A DNA stretch of 64,000 nt, taken from Plectosphaerella cucumerina. Lineage: Eukaryota > Ascomycota > Sordariomycetes > Glomerellales > Plectosphaerellaceae. A program made the translations under genes and the position numbers. This document shows positions 22,639-33,306 of this stretch, one piece after another; within the stretch, counting starts at the first letter, position 1; each line of letters starts with the position of its first letter. Below the pieces are notes generated by a model, which was not told where the DNA came from, did not search any database, and was given only the letters and a program-made list of their open reading frames with translations. The stretch is from NCBI GenBank assembly GCA_020746995.1, contig JAGPXD010000004.1, positions 806,001 to 870,000 on the forward strand. The letters run 5' to 3'.

Positions 22639-24243
22639 ATGGCTAGGAAAAAGCCACCAGCGTACTACGCTGTTCACAAGGGCCGAATTCCTGGCGTTTA
22701 CCGTGTGTGGAAGACCGAAGGGCAGTCCATTGGAGCCTGGAACCAAGTCCACCAGCATCCTGGCGCCAAGCAATGCGGCTTCGAAACACTGGCGGAGGCC
22801 GAATACTATGTTCAACACGGCTGTAGAATAGGGGAGCGATTGCCAACCGAGGAAAGAGACGTCAGTCCTCCGTCCAACAACTCTGACAGACGTCGCTCTT
22901 CTCCCAGAGAACAGCCTCCGCCGTCCCAGGACGAAGTCGATCAGACGTATCCAACGCACAGCCACCGACGATACGAGTCGAGGTCGCCCCCACGAGAGCC
23001 CCGACAACGATACAACCATGAGAACAAGGAGAACATGGTGGCAGGGCGGAAGAGGTCTCTCGAAGCTTCGCAGCAGCAGTCACAGTCCCCAGCTCCGCCA
23101 CCACCACAGCCGCAGCCCGTCCCCAGCCAGAGAAGATTGACCGAATACCATGCCGTGGCCTCCGGCGGCCGGCCAGGCATATACCTTGGCGAGCAGATGC
23201 GGGACGAACATCTCGAGGCCAACGCGGGCGCCATGTGCTTCACGACGACACGTTACGAGCATGCCATCAAGTTCCTCCAAGGCAGCGAGGACGTTTGCAC
23301 AAGCTACCACGTCGTCTTCGTGCCGGCATTACAGTCAGGCGCCATCTTCACAAGCCTCGAAGCGGCTGAGGAAGTCTACAAAGACCGGGAGGACAACAGG
23401 ATCGAGCTGGGCATCGCCACCATCAAGGACGCAGATCGCGTCCTGCAGATTCTCATATCCTGCGCTCGCTCCCACATGCCCCAGGCCATTGAAAGTACTT
23501 CCGAGGCTGCTCCGTTGGCTCCTCTCACGCAGGAAGCACCAGAAGCACCGGTCAAGCAGGAATCGAGATGTGACCGCGACTTTGCTAGACGGGACGAGGT
23601 TAAGAACCTCGACCCTGGGTCGCAGGCCTACATCGACAAGAGAACATACGCCCTGGAGCGCGAGCTCATGGCATTCTTCCTCCCCAAATCCCACCGCGAG
23701 AAGGACGGCCTGACTTGTCCCCACAACATGACCGAGGAGCATCGCCTCATTGCCTACAAGGCCATTTGCAGGACAGTCGGCGTCGAGCCGCGGGGCACGG
23801 CGGAGGAGTGTGCCTACGCTTTCCGGACGCAGGTGCTCGTGGACCCGACGGATCTCGTCAACGCAAAGCGGACGCAGTCGCGGCCAAGGGTGGAATTATC
23901 GTCCTGGGAGAAGTTCAGCGCCCTCACGAATGCTCCCGAGCGGCGTATTGAAAAGGAGGCGGCGGGGGCGTTCCTTGCTGGACTGCTGCGCGACCAGCCT
24001 GATGCCAAGGCGCTGTGGGAGAGGGAGAGGGGGAACTGGGAGGAGGGCAGGCAGCTCCGCGAGAAGGGGACGGTGAGTAACCTGAGAGGAGCGTATGTGA
24101 GGAAGGTGAATAAACATTGTAACTCGTTGGAACGGGTTGGCGGGTGGGCGCCCGAGGAGTCGGCGGCCAAGAGGAACAAGGTTGAGGACAACGGTTGGGA
24201 GGATGCGACAAACGGCGACCCAGGTGTGATTTCTTGGTCATAG
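22639..24243 (+). CDS. protein with two RNase H1 N-terminal (viroplasmin-type) modules
   Basis: An intronless 534 aa reading from ATG 22639; the frame is open further upstream, but those residues look non-coding. Residues from about 5 match the RNase H1 N-terminal/caulimovirus viroplasmin fold (PPAYYAVHKGRIPGVYRVWK ... GFETLAEAEYYVQ), which in RNase H1 binds RNA-DNA hybrids. After a charged, Pro/Gln-rich linker a second, more divergent copy follows (EYHAVASGGRPGIYLG ... FTSLEAAEEVYKDRE). The C-terminal half (from LDPGSQAYIDKRTYALEREL) is of unknown type, with several Trp-containing charged helices. No RNase H catalytic DEDD domain is present. A hybrid- or RNA-binding role is inference from the module. 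Confidence 0.78.
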   Translation: MARKKPPAYYAVHKGRIPGVYRVWKTEGQSIGAWNQVHQHPGAKQCGFETLAEAEYYVQHGCRIGERLPTEERDVSPPSNNSDRRRSSPREQPPPSQDEVDQTYPTHSHRRYESRSPPREPRQRYNHENKENMVAGRKRSLEASQQQSQSPAPPPPQPQPVPSQRRLTEYHAVASGGRPGIYLGEQMRDEHLEANAGAMCFTTTRYEHAIKFLQGSEDVCTSYHVVFVPALQSGAIFTSLEAAEEVYKDREDNRIELGIATIKDADRVLQILISCARSHMPQAIESTSEAAPLAPLTQEAPEAPVKQESRCDRDFARRDEVKNLDPGSQAYIDKRTYALERELMAFFLPKSHREKDGLTCPHNMTEEHRLIAYKAICRTVGVEPRGTAEECAYAFRTQVLVDPTDLVNAKRTQSRPRVELSSWEKFSALTNAPERRIEKEAAGAFLAGLLRDQPDAKALWERERGNWEEGRQLREKGTVSNLRGAYVRKVNKHCNSLERVGGWAPEESAAKRNKVEDNGWEDATNGDPGVISWS

Positions 24244-24290
24244 TAGCGATATACCCCAGAGGAGAGCATCATTTAGAATAAGTAAGATAA

Positions 24291-25934
24291 TCATTCCATC
24301 TTATCCCCGACCCTCCCCCCGACCAGGACCACATCCCCCGCCAACCTCCTCAGCGCATCATCACGCTCCGCAAACGCCTCGGCAGCGAAATGCATATCCT
24401 CCAACGGCAGCTCCCTCATCTGTCCCTCCAACTCTAGCTCCTGTTCCAACACCTCCCCCGACCTCTCATCCTTGACGCTCACAACCAGCTTCGTCAAATA
24501 ATCATCCACCTCGAACCGAACCTCAACGTCCCTGTATGATTCCAGCGCCAGCGGGAGGAGATCAAACTCCACCTCCCCCAAGAACACATTATCAACCGCC
24601 AGGGCTCGCTCCCCCACGAAGATTCGCAGACGGAGACTCGTCTGACCTTGAAAGGCGGGGCGGACACGCAGGGTCTTGACTGTCGGTAACAAAGTGAACC
24701 TTCGCACGACGGTGCGGAAAACGCCGGGGACGGATTCGATGCCTAGGCTTAGAGGGGTGATTTCTATTCCCGGGAAGCCGATGTCGTCGTCGTAGTAGAT
24801 TGAGGCGTGGGAAGCGGCACCGGTGATGACGGCGTCGGCTGGGGATGGAGGGCCCGTGGAGGCTGTGAGGTTGAGGAGGGATGTAAGGAAGGTTTGGGCG
24901 GGGATGAGATCTGGAGAGGCGCCGATGGGGAGAAAGTAGTCTATATCTGAGGGGGATATGTTGGCATCGGCGAGGATTTGGCGAGATGCGCTGCGGAGTC
25001 GGGGAATGAGGTCTTCGATGGTGGTGTAGTGGATGCTATTGACGGAAGCGAGGTTATCGAAAACGCCCTCGTCGCAGAGGAGGAGCTCAAGGGAAGAAAG
25101 GCCGCCTCCATCGACGGAGAGGATGAGGATGCGGACCTCTTCTTTATCCGTGCGGTCAAGGCCATGGGCTATAGCGGCCGCGATACCCTCATGCATGACC
25201 TGTAGAGGCTCGAGGCCCGCGTCAGAGGCCGCAGTCTTGACGAGATGGCGGTGGGCTTCATCGAAGCGGTGGGGGATGGTGAGGACGGCGGTGGGGAAGT
25301 TGCGGTTGAAGTGGGTTGTGGCTGCGGCTGTGAGGGCGCGGGTGGTGAGGGTGTAGGCTTCGTGGATGGGGAGTGCGTGGATGCGTCCCGCGAAAGGGAC
25401 GGCGAGGGGGGTGAGAGGGTCGGGATGGAGGTACCATTGGGAGATGGATGTTGGGAGGGGTGTGTCGTTTGGGAGGATGGGGAGTCTGCGGGTTAGTATC
25501 TTACGAAGTAAGTTGGGATGGGACTTACTTTTTGTAGGTGTTATTTTTGGATAGCAGGACGGGTAGGGAGAGGTCGTCTGTTGGTCAGCTTCATCCTCAA
25601 GGAAGCAAAAATCAGGAGATTGACTTACCTTGGTTGATCGGGATCGATTCAAAAGTTCCATTGACCAGCATCCCAGCCCGTTGGCTCACGGCGTTGATTT
25701 GCTAGTCGCACCAAGTCAGTCGTGATACCTCTCCACTCACCGAGGCACACCGAATGGCACACCACTTACAATCGCCAACGGCATCCTTGACTCGGGCAGC
25801 ACAGGCACAGTCTCCAGACCAGACCCTCGAAGCTGGAAGAAGAGTCCAACACCCATAGCACCAAGAAGCACAATCACCCATCCCCAGCGGACGAACCATC
25901 CCCGAGTCGTCGACCTTCTCTTCTCAGACACCAT
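24291..25934 (-). CDS. membrane-anchored Hsp70-like protein
   Basis: Four exons (25934-25770, 25701-25629, 25577-25529, 25485-24291) join in frame to 493 aa. Residues 17-36 form one membrane segment (WGWVIVLLGAMGVGLFFQL) after a basic N-terminus, suggesting a type II membrane protein. The remainder resembles a divergent Hsp70 nucleotide-binding domain and short beta domain: FPTAVLTIPHRFDEAHRHL, EGIAAAIAHGLDR, ILSVDGGGLSSLELLL, ITPLSLGIESVPGVF. The usual N-terminal phosphate loop (DLGTT) is not seen; the corresponding region reads QINAVSQRAGMLVNGTFESI. It may not hydrolyse ATP normally. All four donors are GTAAGT. Confidence 0.82.
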
Positions 25935-26327
25935 ATCGCGATACCTTCACCAGCAAAAAGGGGCAACCCTCTCCCCTTTCCTCTTGAATGACGTCTCCCA
26001 CAAGGCACCAGCACCAGCTTCGCTTCGCCTCGCTGGCCTCAACTGAATAATCCCCCTCCTCCCATTCGCTCCCCCCACCGGCCCCCCTTTTCCTCGGTCA
26101 CCCATCCCTGCTCGCGGGGAGATGAGCCGAGGTCCATTACGGCGCGGCCTTCCCCAAGAACCCAGACCGCTTCCCCATTCGGCACCCAGCGCGGCGCGAG
26201 CCTCGGCGTCCCGTCTCCAAGATTCCTCATCACCACAAACCCATTGTCTCATCACCACCATCACCACATTCCTCTCACACACAACCTCTTTCCTCCACTC
26301 ACTCAACTCACTTCCCTCACCGCCAAA
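25935..26327. other. divergent promoter region
   Basis: About 390 bp between the divergently transcribed Hsp70-like and cytochrome b5 genes. The right half is rich in CACCA/CTCA and is probably the cytochrome b5 leader. No specific site identified. Confidence 0.5.
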
Positions 26328-26636
26328 ATGTCCAAGTCCTTCTCCGCCGCCGAGGTCGCAAAGCACAAGACCCCCGAAGACTTCTGGATCATCGTCGACG
26401 GCGACGTCTACGACCTCACCAGTACGTTCCTCCCCTACCCTCCCTCTCCCACGTCCCCTCCCCTAACACCCCTCCCAGCCTTCCAGCACGAACACCCCGG
26501 CGGCGTCAAGGTCCTCTCCCGCTTCGGCGGCAAGGACGCCTCCAAGCCCTTCTGGAAGTTCCACAACAAGTCCGTCCTCGGCAAGTACGGCGAGAAGCTC
26601 AAGCTCGGCTCCGTCGAGCCCGCCGCGAAGCTGTGA
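26328..26636 (+). CDS. small soluble cytochrome b5-like protein
   Basis: Two exons, 26328-26421 and 26479-26636, encode 83 aa. The b5 fold is recognisable from SFSAAEVAKHKTPEDFWIIV and DGDVYDLT, with the heme-ligand motif HPGG in FQHEHPGGVKVLSRFGGKDA. The second His ligand is probably that of FHNKSVLGKYG. There is no membrane anchor, unlike microsomal b5. It probably carries electrons for a soluble or peripheral partner not shown by the window. Confidence 0.9.
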   Translation: MSKSFSAAEVAKHKTPEDFWIIVDGDVYDLTSTFLPYPPSPTSPPLTPLPAFQHEHPGGVKVLSRFGGKDASKPFWKFHNKSVLGKYGEKLKLGSVEPAAKL

Positions 26637-27069
26637 GAAGGGGAACGGACCGTATGTTTGTACATTTAGCGAGAACCTCGGAGGAATACCACACACCATC
26701 ACATCTTCACCCTTGCGCTTCATCGTGACGGCCCGCGGGCTCTATTAATTAGGTGACTATTGCTGCTGCTCCCATCAAGCAATCCAATCCTCCTCCTCCT
26801 CCGCCCCTCAATCTCTCTGGGTATCTGGCCGCAAAGGCCCGGGACGTGTATAATGTAGATACATAACAAATGGGAAGATGAGAGTCGCCCAGGGGGGTGG
26901 GTCGTGCTGCTATATACGGGGTGTCGCGTCTGTATGGGGGTAATCCGGCGAGGCCTTAGTTCAGAAGACCCCGCCGGGCAATGCGTTCCTCTCCTCGTGT
27001 CGGTCATTCATCTGCTCCGTAGACTTCGTAAGACTGGGGGTTCTTCTCCTCCTGCTTCTTCCGCCCCCC
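26637..27069. other. convergent 3' regions
   Basis: About 430 bp between the convergent cytochrome b5 and kinesin genes; no gene or clear structure seen. Confidence 0.5.
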
Positions 27070-30000
27070 TCAGTACTCGCCCTCCTCGGCAAGCCCTCCC
27101 GCCGGACTCGCCGCCTCGCTGCCTCCGTTGGAAACGTAGCTTTGGTCGATTCTGAATATCCATTCCCCCTTGTCTCTCTCGCCACGCGCAGCAAACAGCC
27201 ACGTGTTGTCCGGCGCGTAGATGGCAAACACGCCGGCCTGTAGCCGCTCGCTCAAGCGCTGCATACCGCCATTGGCACCTTGGCCGCCGCCCGTCCAGAT
27301 GGACGAGATGATGCGTCCCGACGATGTGCGCCGGTGCGTCGGCCGGAAGTCGTCGCTGGCCTGCGAGTCCGAGTCCTCTGCTCGGCCGCCCAGAAGGCCC
27401 ACCACGCCCGGCTGGCTGTCGATCCGCGAGTTGCGCAGGCTCACGATGCCGACCTCCTCGCCATCCGTAACAGAGTGGATGTGAAGGTACGGCCGCCGCA
27501 GCTCCACGAACCGCTTGATCCACCTCGTCGAGCTGCTGTTCGGCACCAGCAGGTATCCGCCCTTGAGCACCAGCGGGTTCTTGGGCACCTTGATGATCGT
27601 CGTCACCAGGCTGGGCGGCGCCGCGGGCTCTGTTGGTGCCCCTTCGGTTGGCGGATCGGTGTTGGTCGGGCTGAGAATTTGCATCAGCGGGTCCGGATAC
27701 TTCGTCCAGAGCCGGAGGCACCGCTCCAAGAGCAGCTTCTCGCGATCGGGCATCTTGTCTGTCTCCTCCTCCTCCTTCGTGGCCTCGGCATCCTCGGTGG
27801 TCTCCTTCTGCTCCGGCGTCTCCGTTCCGTCCAGCTCCTCCTCATCGTCCGCAGGCGTCTGCGACGTCTCCGGTGTGTCGTGAAGCAGGTCGTCGTCGTT
27901 GGGGAGAACGGGCTCTGGCAGGATCGAGTCGGCCACTGAGGCAGCATCGTCTTCGCCACCACCACCAGGTCTCGGCGGCCCGATCTTGTTGAGGAAGATC
28001 TGCATCGCCCCAATCTCTGTGACGCGCCGCCGCTTCTTGCGTGACAGAATGTAGTCGCTCACCAGGGACACACCGCGCGGCGTCCACGTCGTCAGCTGCT
28101 CCTCGCCCTTGACGTAGTCGTGCTGGCTGCTCATCCGCCACAGGTCACCCGCGCGCTTGATGGGCGCAGGGCGCATCGACAGCGTGAAGATGCCGCTCGT
28201 CGAGTGCACGATGCGCACGTTCTGGAATAGCGTCGAAAACACAGACGTCTGCCGCACATAGCTGCGCGACATGATCTGGCTGCACACCTGCATCGAGAAC
28301 CGCATCGGCTCCACGAACCGCTCCGACTTGATCTCCCAAGAGACAGTCATCTGCACCCGGTACTTGTCTGCCGTCACACGGTCCAGCAGCAGCGAGTCGT
28401 GGAGACTCGAGTCCCACTGGGCCGTGAGGGTCATGTCGCGCGTGCCATTGGCGTTGGTCCGCAGCACCGGCTTGGACGACAGCTTGAGCGAGATGTCTGG
28501 CGACGCCGTGCCCATGTCCGGCGACTTGCCCGCGTGGTCGAGCAGCTGAATCCGTCCCACCCGTACCGCCGTCGCGTCCTCCCACGGCAGCGAGTCGCCC
28601 GAGTTGTGCGTGACGTTGATCGTGATGCGCCGCTGCAGGCCCTGGTGCAGCTGGAACGTGCCGCCGTCCATCTCGTTGGCCTGCACCACCTCCACCGGCA
28701 CATACTGGCCCTCCTCGCTGAGCTCCAGCACCTGCACACGCGCCAACAGGTCGTGCTTCTCCTCCGTGTAGAACTGCGACTCGGCGATCCGTGCACCCTT
28801 GGCCGCCCGGCTGCCGCGTGACTGCGGCACTGCGTCGCGCATGTCGTCCCAGCTCAGCAGCTTGTCGAGGTGCATCGTCGACACCCGCGCAAAGATGGCT
28901 GCTCGCAGCGTCACATCCTGCGCCCCGAACAGTGGCACGCTCATGCTATGAACGCTCTCGAACCGGATCGGGCCCTCGTCAAAGTCGCGGATCATCTGCG
29001 TTGTCGTCACCCCGTCTTCCTCCGACACACCCGGGATGAAGAGCTGCGCATGCACCTCGGTGCCTTCCCGCTCAGCGAAGCCCACCATCTCGTGCATCAC
29101 GACGTTGAACTTGAGCGTGTTGGACGGCGCCCGTGCGTGAGAGGGCTCCAGCGAAAGCCGCACGATGCCGATGGCGTGGGATGTATGCGGCGAGAGCACG
29201 TCGAGCGCAAAGTCCTGCACTCGGCTCTCAAACACCGCCTTGAGTGGCACGTCAACCTCCCCCACCAGCGTGTACTGCGGCATGCAATCCTCCACGAATG
29301 GGTTGTCGAGGCTGAGATGCTGTGCGTATTCGGGCTGGTCCAGGTATTGGTGCATCTGCCGCATTTGGCGCACCCGGTCGTGGAGCTTCTCGACGCTCCA
29401 AAGGTGCACCACGTTGTGCCGGTAGTCGACCACGCGAACGCCGATGCACGGCTTCTGCGCCTCCTCGAGTGCCGTGTCGTCGCCCTCGCCCGTGAGCCCG
29501 TTGAGCACCATGTCGTACGACGAGCACAGGCAGTGACCCACATCCACCACGGCGAACTGGAAAACCACATGCTCATCCAGCTCGTTGCTCATGATCTGCG
29601 CCTCCTTGAGTGTCGATGCGTGTTGCAGCACTGCTTCGGCCATGCGCACGTAGCGCCGACTCTTCCAGTGCCGCGTCACCTCGCGCGCGAGCTCGATTTC
29701 GCCCTCCGACAGATTCGGGCTCGCTTTGGGCCGCTTCAGCGGATCCATCTTGTCCAGCTTCTCCTCAAACTGCCGCTTCTGGATCTCAAGTTGCTGCTGC
29801 ATATCCTTCTTGAGCGTCTGCAGCGTCTCCTCCATGCGCGCCTTTTCTTTGCGAATCTCCTCGACCTCCACGTTGGATGCCTCGGCCGCCTTGAGCTGGT
29901 CCTGAAACTCCTCCTTCTGCTTTTCTAGCTGCGACTGCATCTCCTCGCGCGCTTCCTTCAGTCGGTCGTCCTCAGCCCCTTGCTTTGGCGTCGAGGGCAT

Positions 30001-32297
30001 CGTCAGCGCCGTGTCGAGCGAGAAATTATCGAGCGTGCCCGTCGAAAGGTACTTCTCTCTCAAGGGATAGGACGTAACGGATTCTGTGTCGTCGTCGCCG
30101 TCGCGCTGGCGCTCCGCCCGCGCCTTCTGCACGTCCTCAAATAGCGCGTTCAGCTCCTCGTCCGTCAGACTGGATAGGTTCTGATTCGTGCCCAGAATGG
30201 CCTCAGCGGCTTCCCGCCGCGCAAAGTTCCAGTCGGAGTCGCGGCCGTTGCGGAACGGCAATGGCGAATCGGGCCGGCTATCGCCAAAGTCAGACCCAGC
30301 AATGCTAATGCCGCGCGCATGACCCGGCCTCGGGCTCGCCAAGGGCGTGGGTGAAGAAGTCCGATCCAGGGCCTGAAGCTGGCTCGCCGTGACTGATTGC
30401 CGCAGGAGGCTCTTGTCTGCCCTCTCAGCTTTCGCCTCCATTGGGTGATTGAACCTGAAGATGTGGAAGTCGCCCAGAATGACTCGGTAGCCGGTGTGGA
30501 GCTGCTTCGGTTCGTCGATGCGCTTTCCGTTGACCATGACAGATGCGCCCTCACGGGGTATGATGGTCACAGTGCCGTCCGTCGAGTTGTCGAATACGCA
30601 GTGTTCATGGAGGATGCGTGTGCCGTTCAGCCGGATGCTGGCCTGGCTGTCCGTATTGGTATCCATATTTCCAACGGTCGTGAGGCCTGGCTTGAGGTTA
30701 TAGACGAGACACTCGGCCAGTAGCGGGTCGTCGGAAAGGTTGACAAGATGGGGCATCTTCTTGGGCGTAGAGAGTCCAATAAACCCCTTCTCAATACTGA
30801 TGCCCAGCTCCTCGAGAGCAGCCTCACGCTCCTTGTGAATCGTCTCCGTCTTGGCGAGTTTCTGCTCCCATGTCTGGTTGAGGTCAGTGAGCAGCTTCTC
30901 GCTCTGGCTAAGCTGCTCGGCGATCTCCGCCTTTGACACTTTCTTGAGACTGCCGTCGGACGACTGAATGGACACGAATTGTTGCTCGAGTGGCGTGCCT
31001 TCGGGGTATGCCTCCTCGGCTGCAACGAAGGCTCCTGGGGTGCCTGGTAGGCCACCGGCAGGGACAGATCCGCCGCCGAGCTGATTGCGCAGAAGAGCGA
31101 GCTCCTCCTTGAGCTCTCTGATCATGCGGGCGTTGGCATCTTCGTTGACGACAGCATGGTTCTTGATGCGCTTGGCCGAGTCAGCATAGCGCAGTGTACT
31201 CAACGTCTCGTCAAAGTTGATGTCGGCAGGACTGATCGCGGCAATCATGGCCGTCATGCTGTTGCCACCCAGGGAATCCTTCAGTAGCCAGGTGAGTACA
31301 CTGTCTCGGTATGGCACTGATGAGGCGCCCTTCTTCTTTTTGCCGGTGGAAAGGTCGGCGAGGGCGGAGATGACACGGCCGAGGGACGACAGGGACCTGT
31401 TGATCTCGGCACCTTCCTTGAGTCGCGCGCCGGTTGCGCCGGTTGAGTTGGCTCGCTCAGAACCCGCAAGATCGACAAGACTGATCTTTGCGACCTTTTC
31501 CATCTCCATTTTGGTCTCGGTATCCTTCTTCTTCTGGGTGAGCATGAGGGTGAAGACGGCGTGACTTCTACTCGACGTTTCGTTCATGTTGGTGGCGGCG
31601 ACCGTTCTTGCCTTGTTTCCCTCGTCCATCAAGTGTTCGATTTCCTGGAAGCTGCTGACGACGAGCTTGGCGAGGTCCTCAACGTAAGGACCCGTGGAAG
31701 GATGCTCGCGGACCTTGAGGTTGCCCTTGTTTGCCGGGTTGAGCAGGTCCCTGACTCTTTCGTTGTAGATTTCGAGGTATGAGACCTCGACGGTGCACTG
31801 GAGCGTCTTGTCCTCCTGCAGCTGGGTTATTCTCCTAAACATATCCTGGCAGATGTTGGGGATGATGCCGATCTCCTTTCCGTATCCCATCATTGAGTAC
31901 GACTTTCCCGAGCCCGTTTGGCCGTAGGCGAAGATGCAGTTGTTGTAGCCCTGGAAGGCGTTGTCGAGCAGTGGCTTTCCGAGGTCGTCGAAGAGGTTGT
32001 CCTGGCCGGCGTAGTGGTTGTCCTTCTTGTCGAAGGACCAGTACGACTTATCAAAGGCGAAGACCTTTTGGCCCACGTCCTTTCCTGCCGCCGGTGCCAG
32101 AACCGTCTGGTTGTCTTTCATCTCGACGATACATTTCGACCCCCGCTCGATTTCTACCCCTCTTGTCAGCCGGTCGTCGCGGCTACCTGCCTGCCGCTGT
32201 CGCCTGGGCGGTCGGGTCCCGAGACACACTCACCTCTGCTGTTGAAAGGCCGCACTCTCACCACCACCTTGATGTTTCCGCCCCCTGCCGGAGCCAT
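27070..32297 (-). CDS. uncA: kinesin-3 motor (Unc104/KIF1 type, UncA-like)
   Basis: Plus-end-directed microtubule motor for endosome and vesicle transport. Exon 1 (32297-32234) gives MAPAGGGNIKVVVRVRPFNS; an 80 nt intron follows; exon 2 (32153-27070) gives the rest, 1715 aa in all. The motor domain covers about residues 8-365, with P-loop GQTGSGKS at 99-106, switch I NMNETSSRSHAVF and switch II DLAGSERA. A FHA domain follows at about 515-615 (PGLTTVGNM ... RILHEHCVFDN). A coiled coil at about 750-840 and the KIF1B-like and DUF3694 regions come next. A C-terminal PH domain starts near 1575 (PLVLKGGYLLVPNSSSTRWI), typical of cargo-binding kinesin-3. The symbol follows the Aspergillus orthologue name. 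Confidence 0.95.
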
Positions 32298-33306
32298 GGC
32301 TGCTCGGTGTTGCGGGGTGACCTCGCAGGTCCGCCCCTATGTGTCGCGAGTCGTGTGTATTATCTACACCGCCAGAACGACGACGGTGTTTCGTTTCGGT
32401 ATTTGACCTCGAGCACGGCGGCGAGGCTGTCCGCACGTCCGAGGCAGCGTCATTCAGGGTCTCGGTCTCGGCGTGCTCATCTCCGTCTGCGGCGGATGTG
32501 TCGGTGTCTCTGCCGCGCAAAAGGGGAGGGGCAGTCGGGAGCGCAGCGTGAGCTCGAGTTGTCGAGAAGGAGGTGCTGAACGGTGTGCAAGATCGATTTT
32601 TGCAAGTCGCGGGAAGCTGGAGGCAGCTATGACAGGTTCGCTAATTCGACGGTTCATGCGTCGAGGGCCGGGGGCGAGCGTGTTGAGGTCTTGTCGTCGG
32701 CGGGCAATGTTTAATCTTGCAGGTTGTCAACAATTGGATGAACGCGCTGGGGGTCTTGGGTCCTCGAGCCACGCCTTCCCTGGCTCGAGCCGTTCGACAG
32801 GGGGCAGGTGCAGCGCCGATCCTGGTTGGGTGGCTCACGTGCCAATGTGGACTGGCCGGGTGACGTCGCCCCCAGGGGTCCAGCACGTGATGTGTCACGA
32901 GCGTCGGTGAGGAAGGTGAGGAACGGCGAGTTGAGGTCATTTTGGTCGGTTCGTGTTTTGCTATCTCGTCCTTCCCCAATACCTCAAATCCATGCTGCCA
33001 AGTCCAGCCCCCAATCCTAACAGTTGATTTGACCCCTCCATGGCTCTCTGGTGGCGCCAGTTGGGCACATGTCTCACGTCCAAGCCGCAATCCGCCCCGA
33101 GGTTGCCAAGCCAACGTCTCAGGCATTTGAGGGGCATTTCCCACGAATTGATACCCTCGGGCTGGCTGCATGAGTGCATGTGATTGTCGGCTCTGACAGG
33201 ACTGACGATCTCATTCGCTGCAAGCCAGCCTTGACGATGCAAACATCCTCCACGCCCCAGCAGCGCAGCTTCGGCAAGAGCGGACGTCAACTCGAAGATT
33301 CCCTGC
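32298..33306. other. intergenic, kinesin promoter and 3' flank of next gene
   Basis: About 1 kb with only overlapping short ORFs on both strands. The first 400 bp is presumably the kinesin promoter and 5' UTR. Confidence 0.5.

Noticed and set aside
28870..29928. 352-codon plus ORF
   Set aside because: Antisense shadow of the kinesin gene; His/Leu-rich as expected from reversed GC-rich codons.
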